From contig CAUYUJ010016715.1 of assembly GCA_963575745.1 (NCBI GenBank), positions 794,929 to 858,928 on the forward strand: 64,000 nt of DNA. The letters run 5' to 3'. Within the stretch, counting starts at the first letter, position 1. Each line of letters opens with the position of its first letter. The DNA comes from Prorocentrum cordatum (Eukaryota; Sar; Dinophyceae; Prorocentrales; Prorocentraceae). Positions 42,431 to 52,449 of this stretch are shown piece after piece. The position numbers and the translations under genes are program-made. The notes below the pieces were generated by a model, which saw only the letters and a list, made by a program, of their open reading frames with translations, ran no database searches and was not told the DNA's origin.

Positions 42431-42875
42431 AGTTACGGCTACAAGCACGAAAACCGCCAGACTGAACCTACAAAGCGAAATTGGTGACTGTGGACATTGT
42501 TTTCACGAAGCTCGTGCACCATCAGCCGCGCACCGACGCGACTCGCCGGGCCACCTTTGCTTGAGGAGAGGGAGGGGGATAAAGGGAAGGAAGGGGAGGA
42601 AAGGGGGGCATGGATGATGGAGAATGGAGAATGGAGGGGGAGAGAAGGCAAGATGAGGGAGCATGATCAGAAGAAGGATGAGGGGAGGCAAAGGCTTGCA
42701 CGCGCAAGTTTGAGTCGACGGCGTCGCATGCTGATTCTGTGTGCGAGGTGGACGGAAAACAACACACGTGGAGGCACCATCACCGCCACCACAACCATCA
42801 CATCCTTCGCCACTGGCACCGACATCAGCAAACTCCCGATCGCCCCTCTCTCACTCCCTCACCCGCACCTCTCGG

Positions 42876-43054
42876 CTACACGCAAGAGTGACCCTGGGTA
42901 AGAGTGACCTTTGGTGCGCGGCTTTGGGGGGGGGCCGCGGGGTGACCAAACACAGGCGCGCAAGACGGTACTATCGCATCGCGTTCGGCGATCGGGGGAC
43001 CCCAACGTGCCCGCACCAAAGGTCACTCTGGCGAAAGGTCACTCTTACGTCTAG
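42876..43054. repeat. AGAGTGACC foldback element
   Basis: Left arm CGCAAGAGTGACCC...AAGAGTGACCTTTGGTGCG faces right arm CGCACCAAAGGTCACTCT...AAGGTCACTCTTACG; arms about 55 bases, loop about 60. It lies just past the last recognised glycosyltransferase exon, in the presumed next intron. Confidence 0.8.
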
Positions 43055-43100
43055 TCGAACCTCGGCGGGGCACCGATCCCTCGAGCCCGGGGCCCAGTAC

Positions 43101-43202
43101 CCAGTGAAGGACTCCAGCATCTCGGTGACGAACGCGGCGTCCGCCTCGGGACCGGTCCTGCTGGCCCAGTCCTTGTCAAGGAACCTGGTCCACGGCTTCA
43201 GC
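43101..43202 (-). CDS. Probable GT8 exon F
   Basis: 102 bases from a GACGCGCAG acceptor to an ACTGG|GTACTG donor, encoding LKPWTRFLDKDW and AAFVTEMLESFTG. KPW closes the GT8 fold in many members. It is 5.2 kb from exon E, so assignment to the same gene is an inference. Confidence 0.5.
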
Positions 43203-44082
43203 CTGCGCGTCCCTCTCGCATGCCCCCGCCCCACGCTGTCATGGTGGGAGGGTCCAGCAGTCTTAAACTGTCCCTGGGTGCATGACTTTAGTGGAGTTCC
43301 GCGGTACGGATCCTCAAATACACACTTCTGGATAAGAACTGCTTCGGGTCTGCGAAAGGCATGATGGGTGTTCTGGCTTGAGCGCGCGCTAGATGTTCTC
43401 TGAAAATGAAGCTCACGCTCGAGCGCAGGATTGTTCCTAAATGTAAGCCCCCTTAGGTCATGCGAACATAAAACCTAAACCAAGACTGTTCGCCCCTCAC
43501 TGCTCGCGTCCTTGTCACCTCCGCTCCCTCCCCGTATCTTCCCTGCCCTGGGCTCCCCCCCCCCGTCCCTCCCCCCTGTTCTCCCGCACCCCGTCTCTTG
43601 GCCCCTCCCAACCCTACGCTTCTCCCCCCTTGGCCCCACCCGTCTCCTTCCCTCTCCTCATCCTCCTACGCTCCCCCTCTTACTCCGCTTGCCCTCCCCT
43701 GCTCTTCCGCGCATCCCCTTCCCATCCCACGATTCTTATCCTCACCCCCTCTCGCCAAATGCCCCTTGACCCCCACCCCCCACTCTCAATCGACAGGGGG
43801 CCGCCTGCCAGAGAAGTGGACGAGGTGGATGCCCTCCCCAGCCGACTCGGACAAGAAACGCGCCCTCTCAGATCCGCGCGGCCGGGGTGGCACCACACAG
43901 CATGATCGTTGCATTCCTCCTCCTACTGCCCCTCCTCCTCCTCCTCCTCCTCCTCCTCCTGCTCCTCCTCCTCCCACTCCTGTTCCTCCAACTCGCCCTC
44001 GTCCTCGGCCTCCTCCTCCTCCTCGTCCTCCTCTTCCTCCTCCTCCTCCTCCTCCTCCGCCGCCTCCCGCCATAACCATCAG

Positions 44083-44150
<68 letters not shown>

Positions 44151-44164
44151 CCACCACCACCACC

Positions 44165-44245
<81 letters not shown>

Positions 44246-46024
44246 GTCATCATCAGCATCAGCATCAGCATCAACATCGTCATCAGCATCATCGTCATCA
44301 TCTCCATCATCAAGACAGCAACATCCACATCGACATCAGCATCATCAGCAGCAGCATCATCACCATCGTCGTTAGCATACGCATACTGATCATCATCAGC
44401 ATCAGCGTCATCCGTATCATCATCAGCATCATCTTCATCATCACCATCACCATCACCAACACCAGCATTCTCATCTCCATCATCAAAAGCAGCAACATCC
44501 TCATCGTCTTCAACATCTTCATCAGCATGAGGACCAGGGCTCCGAGAGGCGTAACCAGCCTCGAACGCATCCTCACCCCTAAGATTAACAAGCCAAAAAG
44601 GCGATGACAATCTTAGGGATGCGCCCTCGAACACTGAGACTGGGCTGATCTGCGCACTCCACAGAGGAGCAGAACACCGCATACACAGAAACTTCCGGAG
44701 GTCGGCGCGGATTTCTTGCATCGACGCTGGACCCCGTGGCGGCGCTTCTGGCGCAGCCCTTCTGCGGCGGCCCCGGCGACACGCGATGCCCTGCGACTGG
44801 ACCGCGTGTCGCTCCGCCCCGCGGAGCCCCGCGGAGCCCGAGGCTGGAGAAGCTCACGACGCCGGCGCCCGGGGACTGGGACGTGGTCAGCGCGCCGCGC
44901 CGAAGCGTGGTGGGCCAGAACCGGCGCCGCGACACGCCAAGCAAAAAGTCCCGACCGCAAACCTGCGCCAATGTGCTGATTCGATCTCCATGACTCGGGT
45001 CGAGCGAAAGGGGGGGATAGCAAAGGAGGGGGGTGAGATTCAGCTCACGTAGCTGGCTTTCCCGGCGCCTCCCGGCGCCGGGAGGCGCCCATGCATCGAG
45101 GAATGGGCCCCATCGGCGGGGCCGAAACCAGCTGCACGCAGCAGATTTCGTCACCCCTCTTTTCCCTATCCCCCCTTTCCCTGTCCCTATCCCCCCCTTT
45201 CGTAACCCCCTTTTTCCCTATCCCCCCCTCTCTCTATCCCTATCCCTATCCCTATCCCTATCCGTATCCCCCCCTATCCCTATCCCCCCTTTCCCTGTCC
45301 CCCCTTTCGTTTCTCCTCTTCGTTCGGCCCGCAGGACCGCCGGTGCGTGCCACGGGGCCTCGCGCCGGACCGCGGGGGAGTGCCTCGGCTGCGCCATGGG
45401 CCCCGCCGCCGAGGGGGCGCGCGAGGAGGGCCGCGAGGCGCCTTGCGGTGGGGCACGCCGGCCCTCGCCGCGCGGGCGGCCCGTGGCGCCCGTGGCTGCC
45501 CCGCCCCGGCTGGATCTGCAGGGCGGGGCGCCGGTGGCGAGTCCGACAGGACACGCCGAACGTAAGCAGTTTTTTGTTGGATCTGCAGGGCGAGAGCGAG
45601 CCTCTTCCGCCGAAAGCTAAGCGGGAGGCGCACAGCTTTCATTGGCACAGAGAAAGGGCGGAAGAAGGCGGGGCCTCATGCGGCCAGGGACGGGCGAAGC
45701 CCAGGGATCAGGCGGCGCCAAACGTAAACAGTCGGTGTCTATGTTCGATGTTTGCGCGGTCGGCGCTACTTCGATGATGGCGAAAGAAATTGGGCCCAGG
45801 CGCAGGGTGTCCGAAATCCAGCAACACGCTCACAGCATTGAGACATGCGGTTTCTGACGAATGTCCGAGCTATCGAGCGCCACGATGTTTAACGGCCAGC
45901 CTATGTTGCACGAGGCTTGGCCATTGTACTCCAGCATGGGCCCAAACAGTGCAAGGTGGTAGTCATCGATGCTACGGCATTGTACATTTAACACAACGAC
46001 CCAACAGCGTCCACCGCGCCACAT

Positions 46025-46058
<34 letters not shown>

Positions 46059-49000
46059 CGGCTGGGTAGTTGCGCAACTACTCGGCCGCTGTCCACTCGA
46101 CCATTGTTTTTGGTATGGAAAACACTTGTCGATCCTACGGCGATATTTTTCCGCAAAAACTACCCGGCTGTGTCCACCGCACCTTGTCTTGTTAATCAGG
46201 GATGATGGGACAGTTCTTGGGTGCTTGCGCTGTTCTACAAAATGAAAGACCCCAATCGTCGTCGTTTTTAGGACAGAAGCCCGCAAGCACCCAAGAAACG
46301 GCCACATCATCCTCAAAAAAAGAACCAGGTACAGTAGACACAGCTGGGTAGCAAGTGTGAACAAAAAATACATCGCCGCAGCATCGGCAACTGCCACCCA
46401 TACCAAACAGAACAGGGCCGAGTGGACAACGGCCGGACAATTGCGGGGAAACTGCGCAACCACCCGGCCACCACTCCTTGTCACAAACTGTGGCGCCCTG
46501 GCCGCCGTCGGGCACTTGTCCCGCGCAGCGCATGCCGCGGCGACGTCGACGACGGCCCGCCTGACGTGGGCGGGCGGCGGCGGGCAGCTGCGCGGCGGCG
46601 GCGCAGACGCCCCGCCGCCGCGCCCTTCGGCAGAGGCGGCTCTCTGCCGGACCGGCGGCCCGAGCTGCGCGCCAGCGCTGGCTCGTCGCGCGGTCGCGCG
46701 ACGTCGCCGCCATGGGCAGCGCCTGCCCGCCGCCCGCGGGCCCGCGCCACGGCGGCGCGCCGAGCACCCCTCGCGCGGCCCCGCTCGCGCAGAGACGCGG
46801 CGCCGCCGCCGTCCGAGCCCGCGCGACTGCTCGAGGGACTCGCGCGCGGCCCTCGCCGCCTGCTCGGCGACGGCGGCATCGGCCGTCGCCGCCCAAGGAC
46901 TGCGCGGTCGGCGCGGACGCGCGCGGCCATGAGGGAAGGAACTGACGCGAACCCCCCCAGGCCAAACGGGCAAGAACGCAATGAACACTGGCCAGTGGAA
47001 GCGAGCCTGACGCCTGCGAACGTACAAGACTCATCAAAAACGAACTGACGGTTCTTGCTTTCGATGCTGGTGCGGCCGGCGCTACTTCAATGCTGGCGCA
47101 AAAATATCAGCCCAGACGCGAGGGTGTCCCAGATCCAGCAACGCAGTGTCCGAACTACCGAGCGCCACGATTTTTTAACGGCGCCTCAGTTGATGTTTGG
47201 CGAGGCTTGTAGAATCAGTCCTTGACCTCCGCCTTCTCCTCCTCCTCCGCCTTCTCCTCCCTCCTCCTCCTCCTCCTCCTCATCCTCCTCCTCCTCCGCG
47301 TCCTCATCCCCCGTCTCTCCTCTCCTCCCTCCCTCCCTCCTCCACCATCCTCCACCCCCTCTCTCGCCTCAGCCTGCCCTCCTCCACCTCCTCCTCCTCC
47401 TCCACCTCCTCCTCCTCAACCTCCTGCTTCAAGGAGCCGCCTGACCTCCCAAGAGGATCTGCTAAGCAACGCACGTGTGCAGGTGCCAGGGTTGGTGGCG
47501 GCATGCCGTCAGGCCTGCCTGCTTGCCCTGGGTGCCGTTTTGCAGGTATGGGTACAAGGAGCGAGCGGCGGGACGCAGGAAGACAGTCAGAAGTGAAATG
47601 CGGAGGAGCAAAAATCGAAAGGCGACTTGGGCGTTGATTCAGGGAGCAATGGCCTAAGACGCAAGGTAGCCTGGAATGACCCTGGGCGGGTGCTCATCAA
47701 TCATTGAGCTGCCAGGGGTTGAGACGTCGAGCCCGCTCTTCCACACGCCGCCGAAGAGACGCGGAGCGCAGATGGGAGATCCCTCGGCCACCCACCGCAC
47801 CGCAGAGGCGGACACCCAGAAGCCTGGCCTCCCCTGGAGGAGCCGTGCACAGACAGCTCGCGAAGAGACGCCGAGCGAAGCTGGGGCCTTCCTCGGCCAC
47901 GCGCCACACGGCAGAGCCGAACACCCCGCTGCCCGGCCTCCTCCTGCAGGAGCCGAACACAGGCAGCCGGGTGCTGCCCGGAGGTGGCGAGTGCTGGGGC
48001 CGCGGCAGCGGAGGAGGAGGCGAGGGACGGAGGAGGACCACCAGCCTCGAACTGATCCCCATCCCTGAGATTGGCAAGCCAAAGGGCGATGACCATCGTA
48101 GGGATGCGCCACCGAAATCTGAGGGGACCCTTAAGACCGACATCGAGATGAGGCGATGCCAATCGTAGGGATAGAAGTAAACGTCCCAGCCTGGTACAGG
48201 GGAGGAGGAGGAGGAGGAGGAGGAGGAGGAGGAGGAGGAGGAGAAGGAGGAGGAGGAGGAGGAGGGGGAGGAGGAGGAGGAGGAGGAGGAGGAGGAGGAG
48301 GAGGAGGAGTATCTCGTAGGAAGAGGTTAGCTCCGCCTGCTCCCTTCTCCCGTCAGGGGGGGGAGAAGGATGAGGAGCAGGACCAAGAGGCAGGATGCCA
48401 GGGGAGAAGAAGAGTGCAGGGGAAAGGCCCAGGCCTGTGAGGTCTGGGTTCAGGACGTAGTACATCTGATCCAGCTGGAAGTTGTACTCTACGCCGACGT
48501 TGGACCAGCTGTCGGCCCAGAAGCGGGACAGGTAGTCCTGCTCGGGGCCCTGTGCGCTGTAGGCTATTGTTAAGGGCCAACTCTCTGGGAGGGTCGGGTT
48601 AACGTGAAGTGGGAGGGTGGTGAGGTTTAGATGAGGGGGGGAGCCTTCCTTGCCACACCCAGGCGCTGCAGCATACTCTTGAATCTCTGCTGCTCCCAAC
48701 TGGATTGCACATCTTGGTTCTCGCCGACGCGCGCTGCTGAAGCACCAGGTCCTGATATTTACCTCATCGAACATTATTTGTTGCAAGACCGCTACACTCC
48801 GAGGAATCAAGTTTCACTGCACCGACCTCGCGGACGTGCTGCAGCGGATTTGTGCGTGGATTTCTGTCCATGCGATATCTCGAAGCGGCGAGCGCAAAGC
48901 GAAACGAATGTCACGTGGATGTTTGTTTGTGGTGCTCCGTCCTGGCCCCAACAAGAATCCGCACGAGATCCACCTCGAAATCCGGAACGAAACTCTCCGG

Positions 49001-52000
49001 GAACATCCGGGCCAACCCCATTGCTTTCATAACGGAATTCGCTCTGCGAGGTGGCGCAGCGTCGAAAGTTAGAGGCCTCCTAGATGGGGCCCGAGTAGAT
49101 GGTGTTGGAGGATCGCGCCGCATCGCCAATGCATCGGCGATGCATCGCCGACGCATCGGCGACGCATCGGCGACGTCGGCGGGGAGAAATTCGGGCTCCG
49201 CATCGAGCCGCATCGTCGATGCATCGGCGATGCGGCGCGATCCTCCGACCCCATCTGCTCGAACCCCATTTGGGAGGCCTAGGCTTGTTTTTTCTAATTT
49301 GGAAACAGAAACGGCAGAAACATAAACTTTTGGCGTTCCGCGCGGATGTCTTGGATCCGCGCCAGGGGCGGCGCTGGAGGCGCCGCCTGCGGGGGCCCAG
49401 CGCAGATCCAAGAAATCTACGCGGAGCGCCAAAAGCTTATGTTTATGCCGTCTTTTCTTCTTCGAGAGGTACATCCGCCCAGCGAGGTGGCGCAGCGTCG
49501 GGACGATAGGGCTTACATTTTGCTGCCTCCCTCCTCCTCCTCCTCCTCCTCCTCCTCCTCCTCCTCCCTCCTCCTCCTCCTCCTCCATCCTCCTCCTCCT
49601 CCTCCTCCTCCTCCTCCTCCTCCTCCTCCTCCTCCTCCTCCTCCTGCACCTCCTCCTCCTCCTCCTCCTCCTCCTCCTCCTCCTCCTAGTCCTGCTCGGG
49701 CCCGTTCCCCTTGATGTGGGAGGGGTGCTCCGGGCTGCACACCTCGCTCAGCATCTGGCGGAGGTCCTCCGCGCTGGGGCGCCAGAGCATCACGCCTTTT
49801 GGTCCAGGCAACGATACAGGAGGGGGTCCCCACCAGGGCTATAGGTCGGGCATGTCCTCCTACAGGGAGATCTTGGAAACTCAAAAATAGTTACAGCATG
49901 CCCAAACATAGCCCAAAGAGCACGAAAACGCGTCCCCAGACTGTCTGCTACAATGATTGGAAGAAACCTCGAAAACAAAAAAGAGTCAACATATGTTCGA
50001 ACATAGTTCAGAAAGCACGAGAAGCATCCTCAGACTGTCTTTTTCCTATGTCTTGAATCTTCCTCCTGTGGAGGAACATGCCCGACTGAACACCAGGACT
50101 CGCCCCCTCGAGGCAGAGGATGCCTCAGGGCCTGCCAAATTTCGAGCAGGGGCTCGACTGCAGAGTTGCCTTACCCCAAGAATTGAAATTTGCGTCGGGC
50201 CTACGACAAGATACATCGAACGGGTGTAGATCTACGCACATTCGACGAACAAGTAAATTCTGGGATAAATCAACTCTGTAGCCAATCTCCGACTTCAACC
50301 AATTCTGTAGTCGATCTCCGACTTGGAAACCACCCCAGACCTTACCAACACGCCCAGATTCGTCCACGATCTCGTTGGCCCCGATATCCTCGAACCTCGG
50401 TCCTCAGGGGGAGTTGGCGAACCCCTTGGTGGCGACCCCTTTGACACTGCCTGACCTGCGTTGATCCCGCCCACCTGGCTCCAGGAGGCGCTGCCCGCGC
50501 CAGCGCCGGCGAAGAACCAGCGGCCGTCTATCGCCTCTCCGTGGCGGTACCGGGAGCAGGGGCCTCGCGCCATGGCTGCGGGCGCGCGCAACTCAAAGAG
50601 TGCGTCCATGCTCGGGCGACGTCGGCTGACCGCTAGCGGACGAGAAAAACGGTATAGCGTAACATGTTCCGCCGTCGGGGACGCATGCGCCAGGGCGGCT
50701 GACAACAAAAAAAAATGGCATGCCACCGTCGGGGTGCAGTTTTTCCAGCCGCCCTGGGGCAAGCGTCTCGGGCCGGGCGAAAGGGGGGGATAGCAAAGGG
50801 GGCGGTTGAGAATCAGCTCACGCAGCTGATTTTCCCGGCGCCTCCCGGCGCCGCGAGGCGCCCATGTATCTATAGGACTGGGCCCGGCGGCGGAGCCGAA
50901 ACCAGCTGCATGCAGCAGATTTCGTACCCCCCCCTTTCCCAATCCCCCCCCTTCGTCTGGCCCGAGCGTCCCTCACGGCGGTGCAGAAATACTCGTCTTC
51001 GTCCTCCGAGCCCGCCTCCGCCCGTCACAGCCGGGCTCACCTGGCCTGGCCGGGGAAGCGTATAAACACCGATCCCGCGCCCAGCATGGCGCCGGCCAGG
51101 ATCGGTGTGGCCGGCGGACGTCCCCCCAACTGCTGCCGGTCACCACGGTGTCCACGTCCACGAGGAGCACCTTGTCGTACTCCACCAGGCCGAGCGCGTG
51201 CAGCTTCGTGAACACCTCCACGAAGCGCGGGCACGCGTTCGAAGACAGGGCGTCCGTGGCCCTCACGGTCTCCACCTCCGGCCGACCCCTGGAAACCCTG
51301 AGCCCAAACATGCTGGCCGCCTCGCGTCCACGTCCGCCGCCCTCCCGCCAGCGGAACCGCTGCCTTCCGCCGGCCTCCCCCGGGGGCAGGGGCAGATGAT
51401 TCGACACCACCGCTCCGCGGACCTCTCTCACGGGCGCGCCTGGAGGACTTCAAGGCAGGCCCAGACATGGCGACGAGGGAAAGGGCGGTGGGGCAGCGAC
51501 ACTCAGGAGGTAACTGCCGGGAGGTTTGCGTCGGAAGGGCTGAGGAGAATCAAGCCCCATCGGGGGGCTGCTGCGCCAGATGAGGCCGCAGACTAAGCGG
51601 GGTTGGGCCAGATTGAGCGGGATCAATCTGGAGAGAGCGGAACTAAACAGGAGTAAGCCAGATGACGGACCAGGGCAACGTCAGAACTTGACCGCCCAGG
51701 AGTTGCATCCGAACGGTACTGCTCCCTATCCTTGGACTCCCGCCGACTTCCGCCGCCGGCGAGACGCGCCAAGGGCTGGGGAACCCTTCCCTGCAGCGCC
51801 CTCCCTCTGATGGGCCGATTTTCCACAACCACTACCAAATGTAGGAGAGGGAGGAAGAGGAGGAGGAGGAGGAGGAGGAGGAGGAGGAGGAGGAGGAGCA
51901 GGAGGAGAAGGGGGAGAAGGAAGAGGAGGAGGAGGAGGAGGAGGAGGAGGAGGAGGAGGAGGAGGAGGAGGAGGAGGAGGAGGAGGAGGGGGAGAAGGAG

Positions 52001-52260
52001 GAGGAGGAGGACCTCCCCATCCCCCCTTCTCTCCCGTCCTACCTATGGCATTGGTGAGGGAGAATTGGCCCATCACCCTCACCTCGCGGGTCTGCCAGCC
52101 AGCCCGGCGCAGGAGCGCCGCCGCCGCCTCGGGCACGGCCGCCGTGTGCAGCAGCACGAGGTCATGGGCGGTGCCGCTCGCCCGCAGCGAGCGCGCGAGC
52201 ACCATCGCGCCGAGGACGTAGTCCGGGTCGGAGCCCCAGAGCACCGCCACGTACGCGAAC
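43101..52260 (-). CDS. GT8-type glycosyltransferase gene, multi-exon, partial at both ends
   Basis: Six exons on the minus strand, in the right order, spell a glycosyltransferase family 8 domain: A AYVAVLWGSDPDYVLGAM, B TKLHALGLVEYDKVLLVDVD with the DxD metal-binding motif, C ALFELRAPAAM ending INA-G, D VMLWRP ending GPEQD, E DYLSRFWADSW...YNFQLDQMYY, F LKPW. Codon phase is kept across A-B-C-D-E. GT8 enzymes (glycogenin and relatives) transfer a sugar from a nucleotide sugar with retention and need a divalent metal. The acceptor here is unknown. First and last exons are not found, and an exon bearing the expected HFSG-like motif before LKPW is missing. Introns carry MITEs, foldbacks and triplet repeats. 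Confidence 0.75.
43203..43914. other. Intronic or intergenic sequence, no further exon recognised
   Basis: Unique sequence to 43500, then a pyrimidine-rich block. An exon with the expected GT8 motif before LKPW was looked for here on the minus strand and not found. Confidence 0.5.
43915..44530. repeat. (TCC)n then (CAT)n microsatellites
   Basis: CCT triplets to about 44070, then CAT triplets with CAC, CAG and CGT variants to about 44530. Poly-His and poly-Met frames over it are not genes. Confidence 0.95.
44555..44640. repeat. CCCTAAGATT stem-loop repeat
   Basis: CCCTAAGATT faces AATCTTAGGG across about 28 bases, next to CCAGCCTCGAACG. Related copies near 38905-38960, 41055-41110 and 48040-48195. 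Confidence 0.7.
44690..44745. repeat. CCGCGCGGATTT foldback family, copy 3 (one arm)
   Basis: GGCGCGGATTTCTTGCATCG matches the left arm of copies 1 and 4; the right arm is absent. Confidence 0.6.
44746..44995 (+). other. GC-rich segment with protein-like frame
   Basis: One plus-strand frame reads RLEKLTTPAPGDWDVVSAPR between two repeat elements. It could be a captured exon; there is no family match and no proven splice site. Confidence 0.25.
45001..45180. repeat. GGGGGGATAGCAAAG foldback family, copy A
   Basis: Shares ATAGCAAAGG, CCCGGCGCCTCCCGGCGCCG and CGAAACCAGCTGCA with 50767-50966 in the same order, followed here by CCCTAT repeats (45233-45290). Confidence 0.8.
45735..47208. mobile_element. 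Composite repeat: diverged direct repeats around a 400-bp inverted repeat
   Basis: Direct repeats at 45735-45915 and 47049-47208 share CGGCGCTACTTC, AGGGTGTCC, ATCCAGCAAC and GAGCGCCACGAT in order. Between them, 46056-46250 and 46265-46470 form a diverged inverted repeat (GTCCACTCG, TTTGGTATGG, CTTGGGTGCTTGCG face their complements). A GC-rich block at 46480-46930, open in several frames, fills the rest. No transposase is seen. Confidence 0.65.
46025..46058. repeat. (AT)n run
   Basis: About 34 bases of AT at the edge of the 400-bp inverted repeat. Confidence 0.9.
47222..47435. repeat. (TCC)n-rich tract
   Basis: About 210 bases of interrupted CCT triplets. Confidence 0.9.
47715..47975. repeat. 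117-bp tandem repeat, two copies
   Basis: GAAGAGACGC(G/C)GAGCG recurs 117 bases apart, with CCTCGGCCAC, GGCAGAG/CGCAGAGG and CCCGGCCTCC-like blocks in order. Lies in the long E-F interval of the GT8 gene. Confidence 0.75.
48195..48310. repeat. (GGA)n microsatellite
   Basis: About 115 bases, reading (TCC)n on the GT8 coding strand just past exon E. Confidence 0.95.
48430..48537 (-). CDS. GT8 exon E, 3' end uncertain
   Basis: Encodes DYLSRFWADSWSNVGVEYN, then FQLDQMYYVLNP, the C-terminal part of GT8 domains. The acceptor is GAGCAG before GACTAC. The frame runs on into intron text after MYYVLNP; the donor is not clear. Confidence 0.78.
49074..49279. repeat. GATCGCGCCGCATCG foldback element in GT8 intron D-E
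   Basis: Arms of about 70 bases (GGCCTCC...GGAGGATCGCGCCGCATCG facing CGATGCGGCGCGATCCTCC...GGAGGCC), loop with GCATCGGCGAC tandem units. Confidence 0.85.
49321..49442. repeat. CCGCGCGGATTT foldback family, copy 4
   Basis: 37-base arms with four differences: CATAAACTTTTGGCG at the left end, CGCCAAAAGCTTATG at the right. Lies in GT8 intron D-E, 41 bases from another foldback. Confidence 0.88.
49525..49690. repeat. (TCC)n microsatellite at the exon D donor
   Basis: On the coding strand the intron after exon D starts with about 160 bases of GGA triplets, three bases past GACTA. Confidence 0.95.
49692..49795 (-). CDS. GT8 exon D
   Basis: Begins GC GTG ATG after an AAAAG acceptor, so the joined text reads INAGVMLWRP, the GT8 signature. 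It ends GGGCCCGAGCAG|GACTAGG; the frame hits TAG inside the intron. The boundary sequence is repeated at the start of exon E. Confidence 0.85.
49830..50098. mobile_element. MITE-like TIR element, copy c, in GT8 intron C-D
   Basis: TAGGTCGGGCATGTCCTCCT and AGGAACATGCCCGACTGAAC ends as in copies a and b; longer AT-rich interior holding two related GAAAACGCGTCCCCAGACTGTCT / GAAGCATCC-CAGACTGTCT halves. Confidence 0.78.
50456..50625 (-). CDS. GT8 exon C
   Basis: 170 bases between GGTCAG acceptor and GCAG|GTCAGG donor. Encodes MDALFELRAPAAMARG and ends GGINA plus one base of Gly. The split codon is completed exactly by exon D. Confidence 0.8.
50767..50966. repeat. GGGGGGATAGCAAAG foldback family, copy B, in GT8 intron B-C
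   Basis: CTCGGGCCGGGCGAAAGG at one end faces CCTTCGTCTGGCCCGAG at the other; inner CAGCTGCATGCAGC palindrome. It makes up about 40 per cent of the intron. Confidence 0.83.
51142..51275 (-). CDS. GT8 exon B
   Basis: Encodes FVEVFTKLHALGL and the DVDTVV metal site. The acceptor giving the right phase is CCGGAG before GTGGAG, without a pyrimidine tract. The phase-consistent 3' end at 51142 needs a GA donor (GTGGT|GACC); a GT donor two bases earlier would break the frame with exon C. Confidence 0.72.
51843..52010. repeat. (GGA)n microsatellite in GT8 intron A-B
   Basis: About 165 bases; reads (TCC)n on the coding strand, about 70 bases past the exon A donor. Confidence 0.95.
52083..52260 (-). 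CDS. GT8 exon A
   Basis: 178 bases, acceptor CCCCCGCAG before 52260 and donor GAG|GTGAGG after 52083, ending in phase 0. Encodes the N-terminal nucleotide-sugar binding strand (FAYVAVLWGSDPDYVLGAM, HDLVLLHT). An upstream exon must exist because the exon opens with one base of a split codon. Confidence 0.8.
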
Positions 52261-52449
52261 CTGCGGGGGCTAGCGGCATCGGACCGAGGAGCTGGATCGG
52301 GCCAGAGCGTGCCTCGAAGCGGGTGGCCGAGCTGGCCCGGAGTCGAAAATCGGATCGAATCGGCCGCGCCAGGGCGTACAACGGCGCCACGCAGGCATCC
52401 GCACAAGAGGAATACGAGCCGGTGTCGAAACAAACGGGCAATGGTGGCG

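Noticed and set aside
45233-45290. (CCCTAT)n as telomere sequence
   Set aside because: Dinoflagellate telomeres are expected to be TTTAGGG; this run is short, internal and of a different unit.
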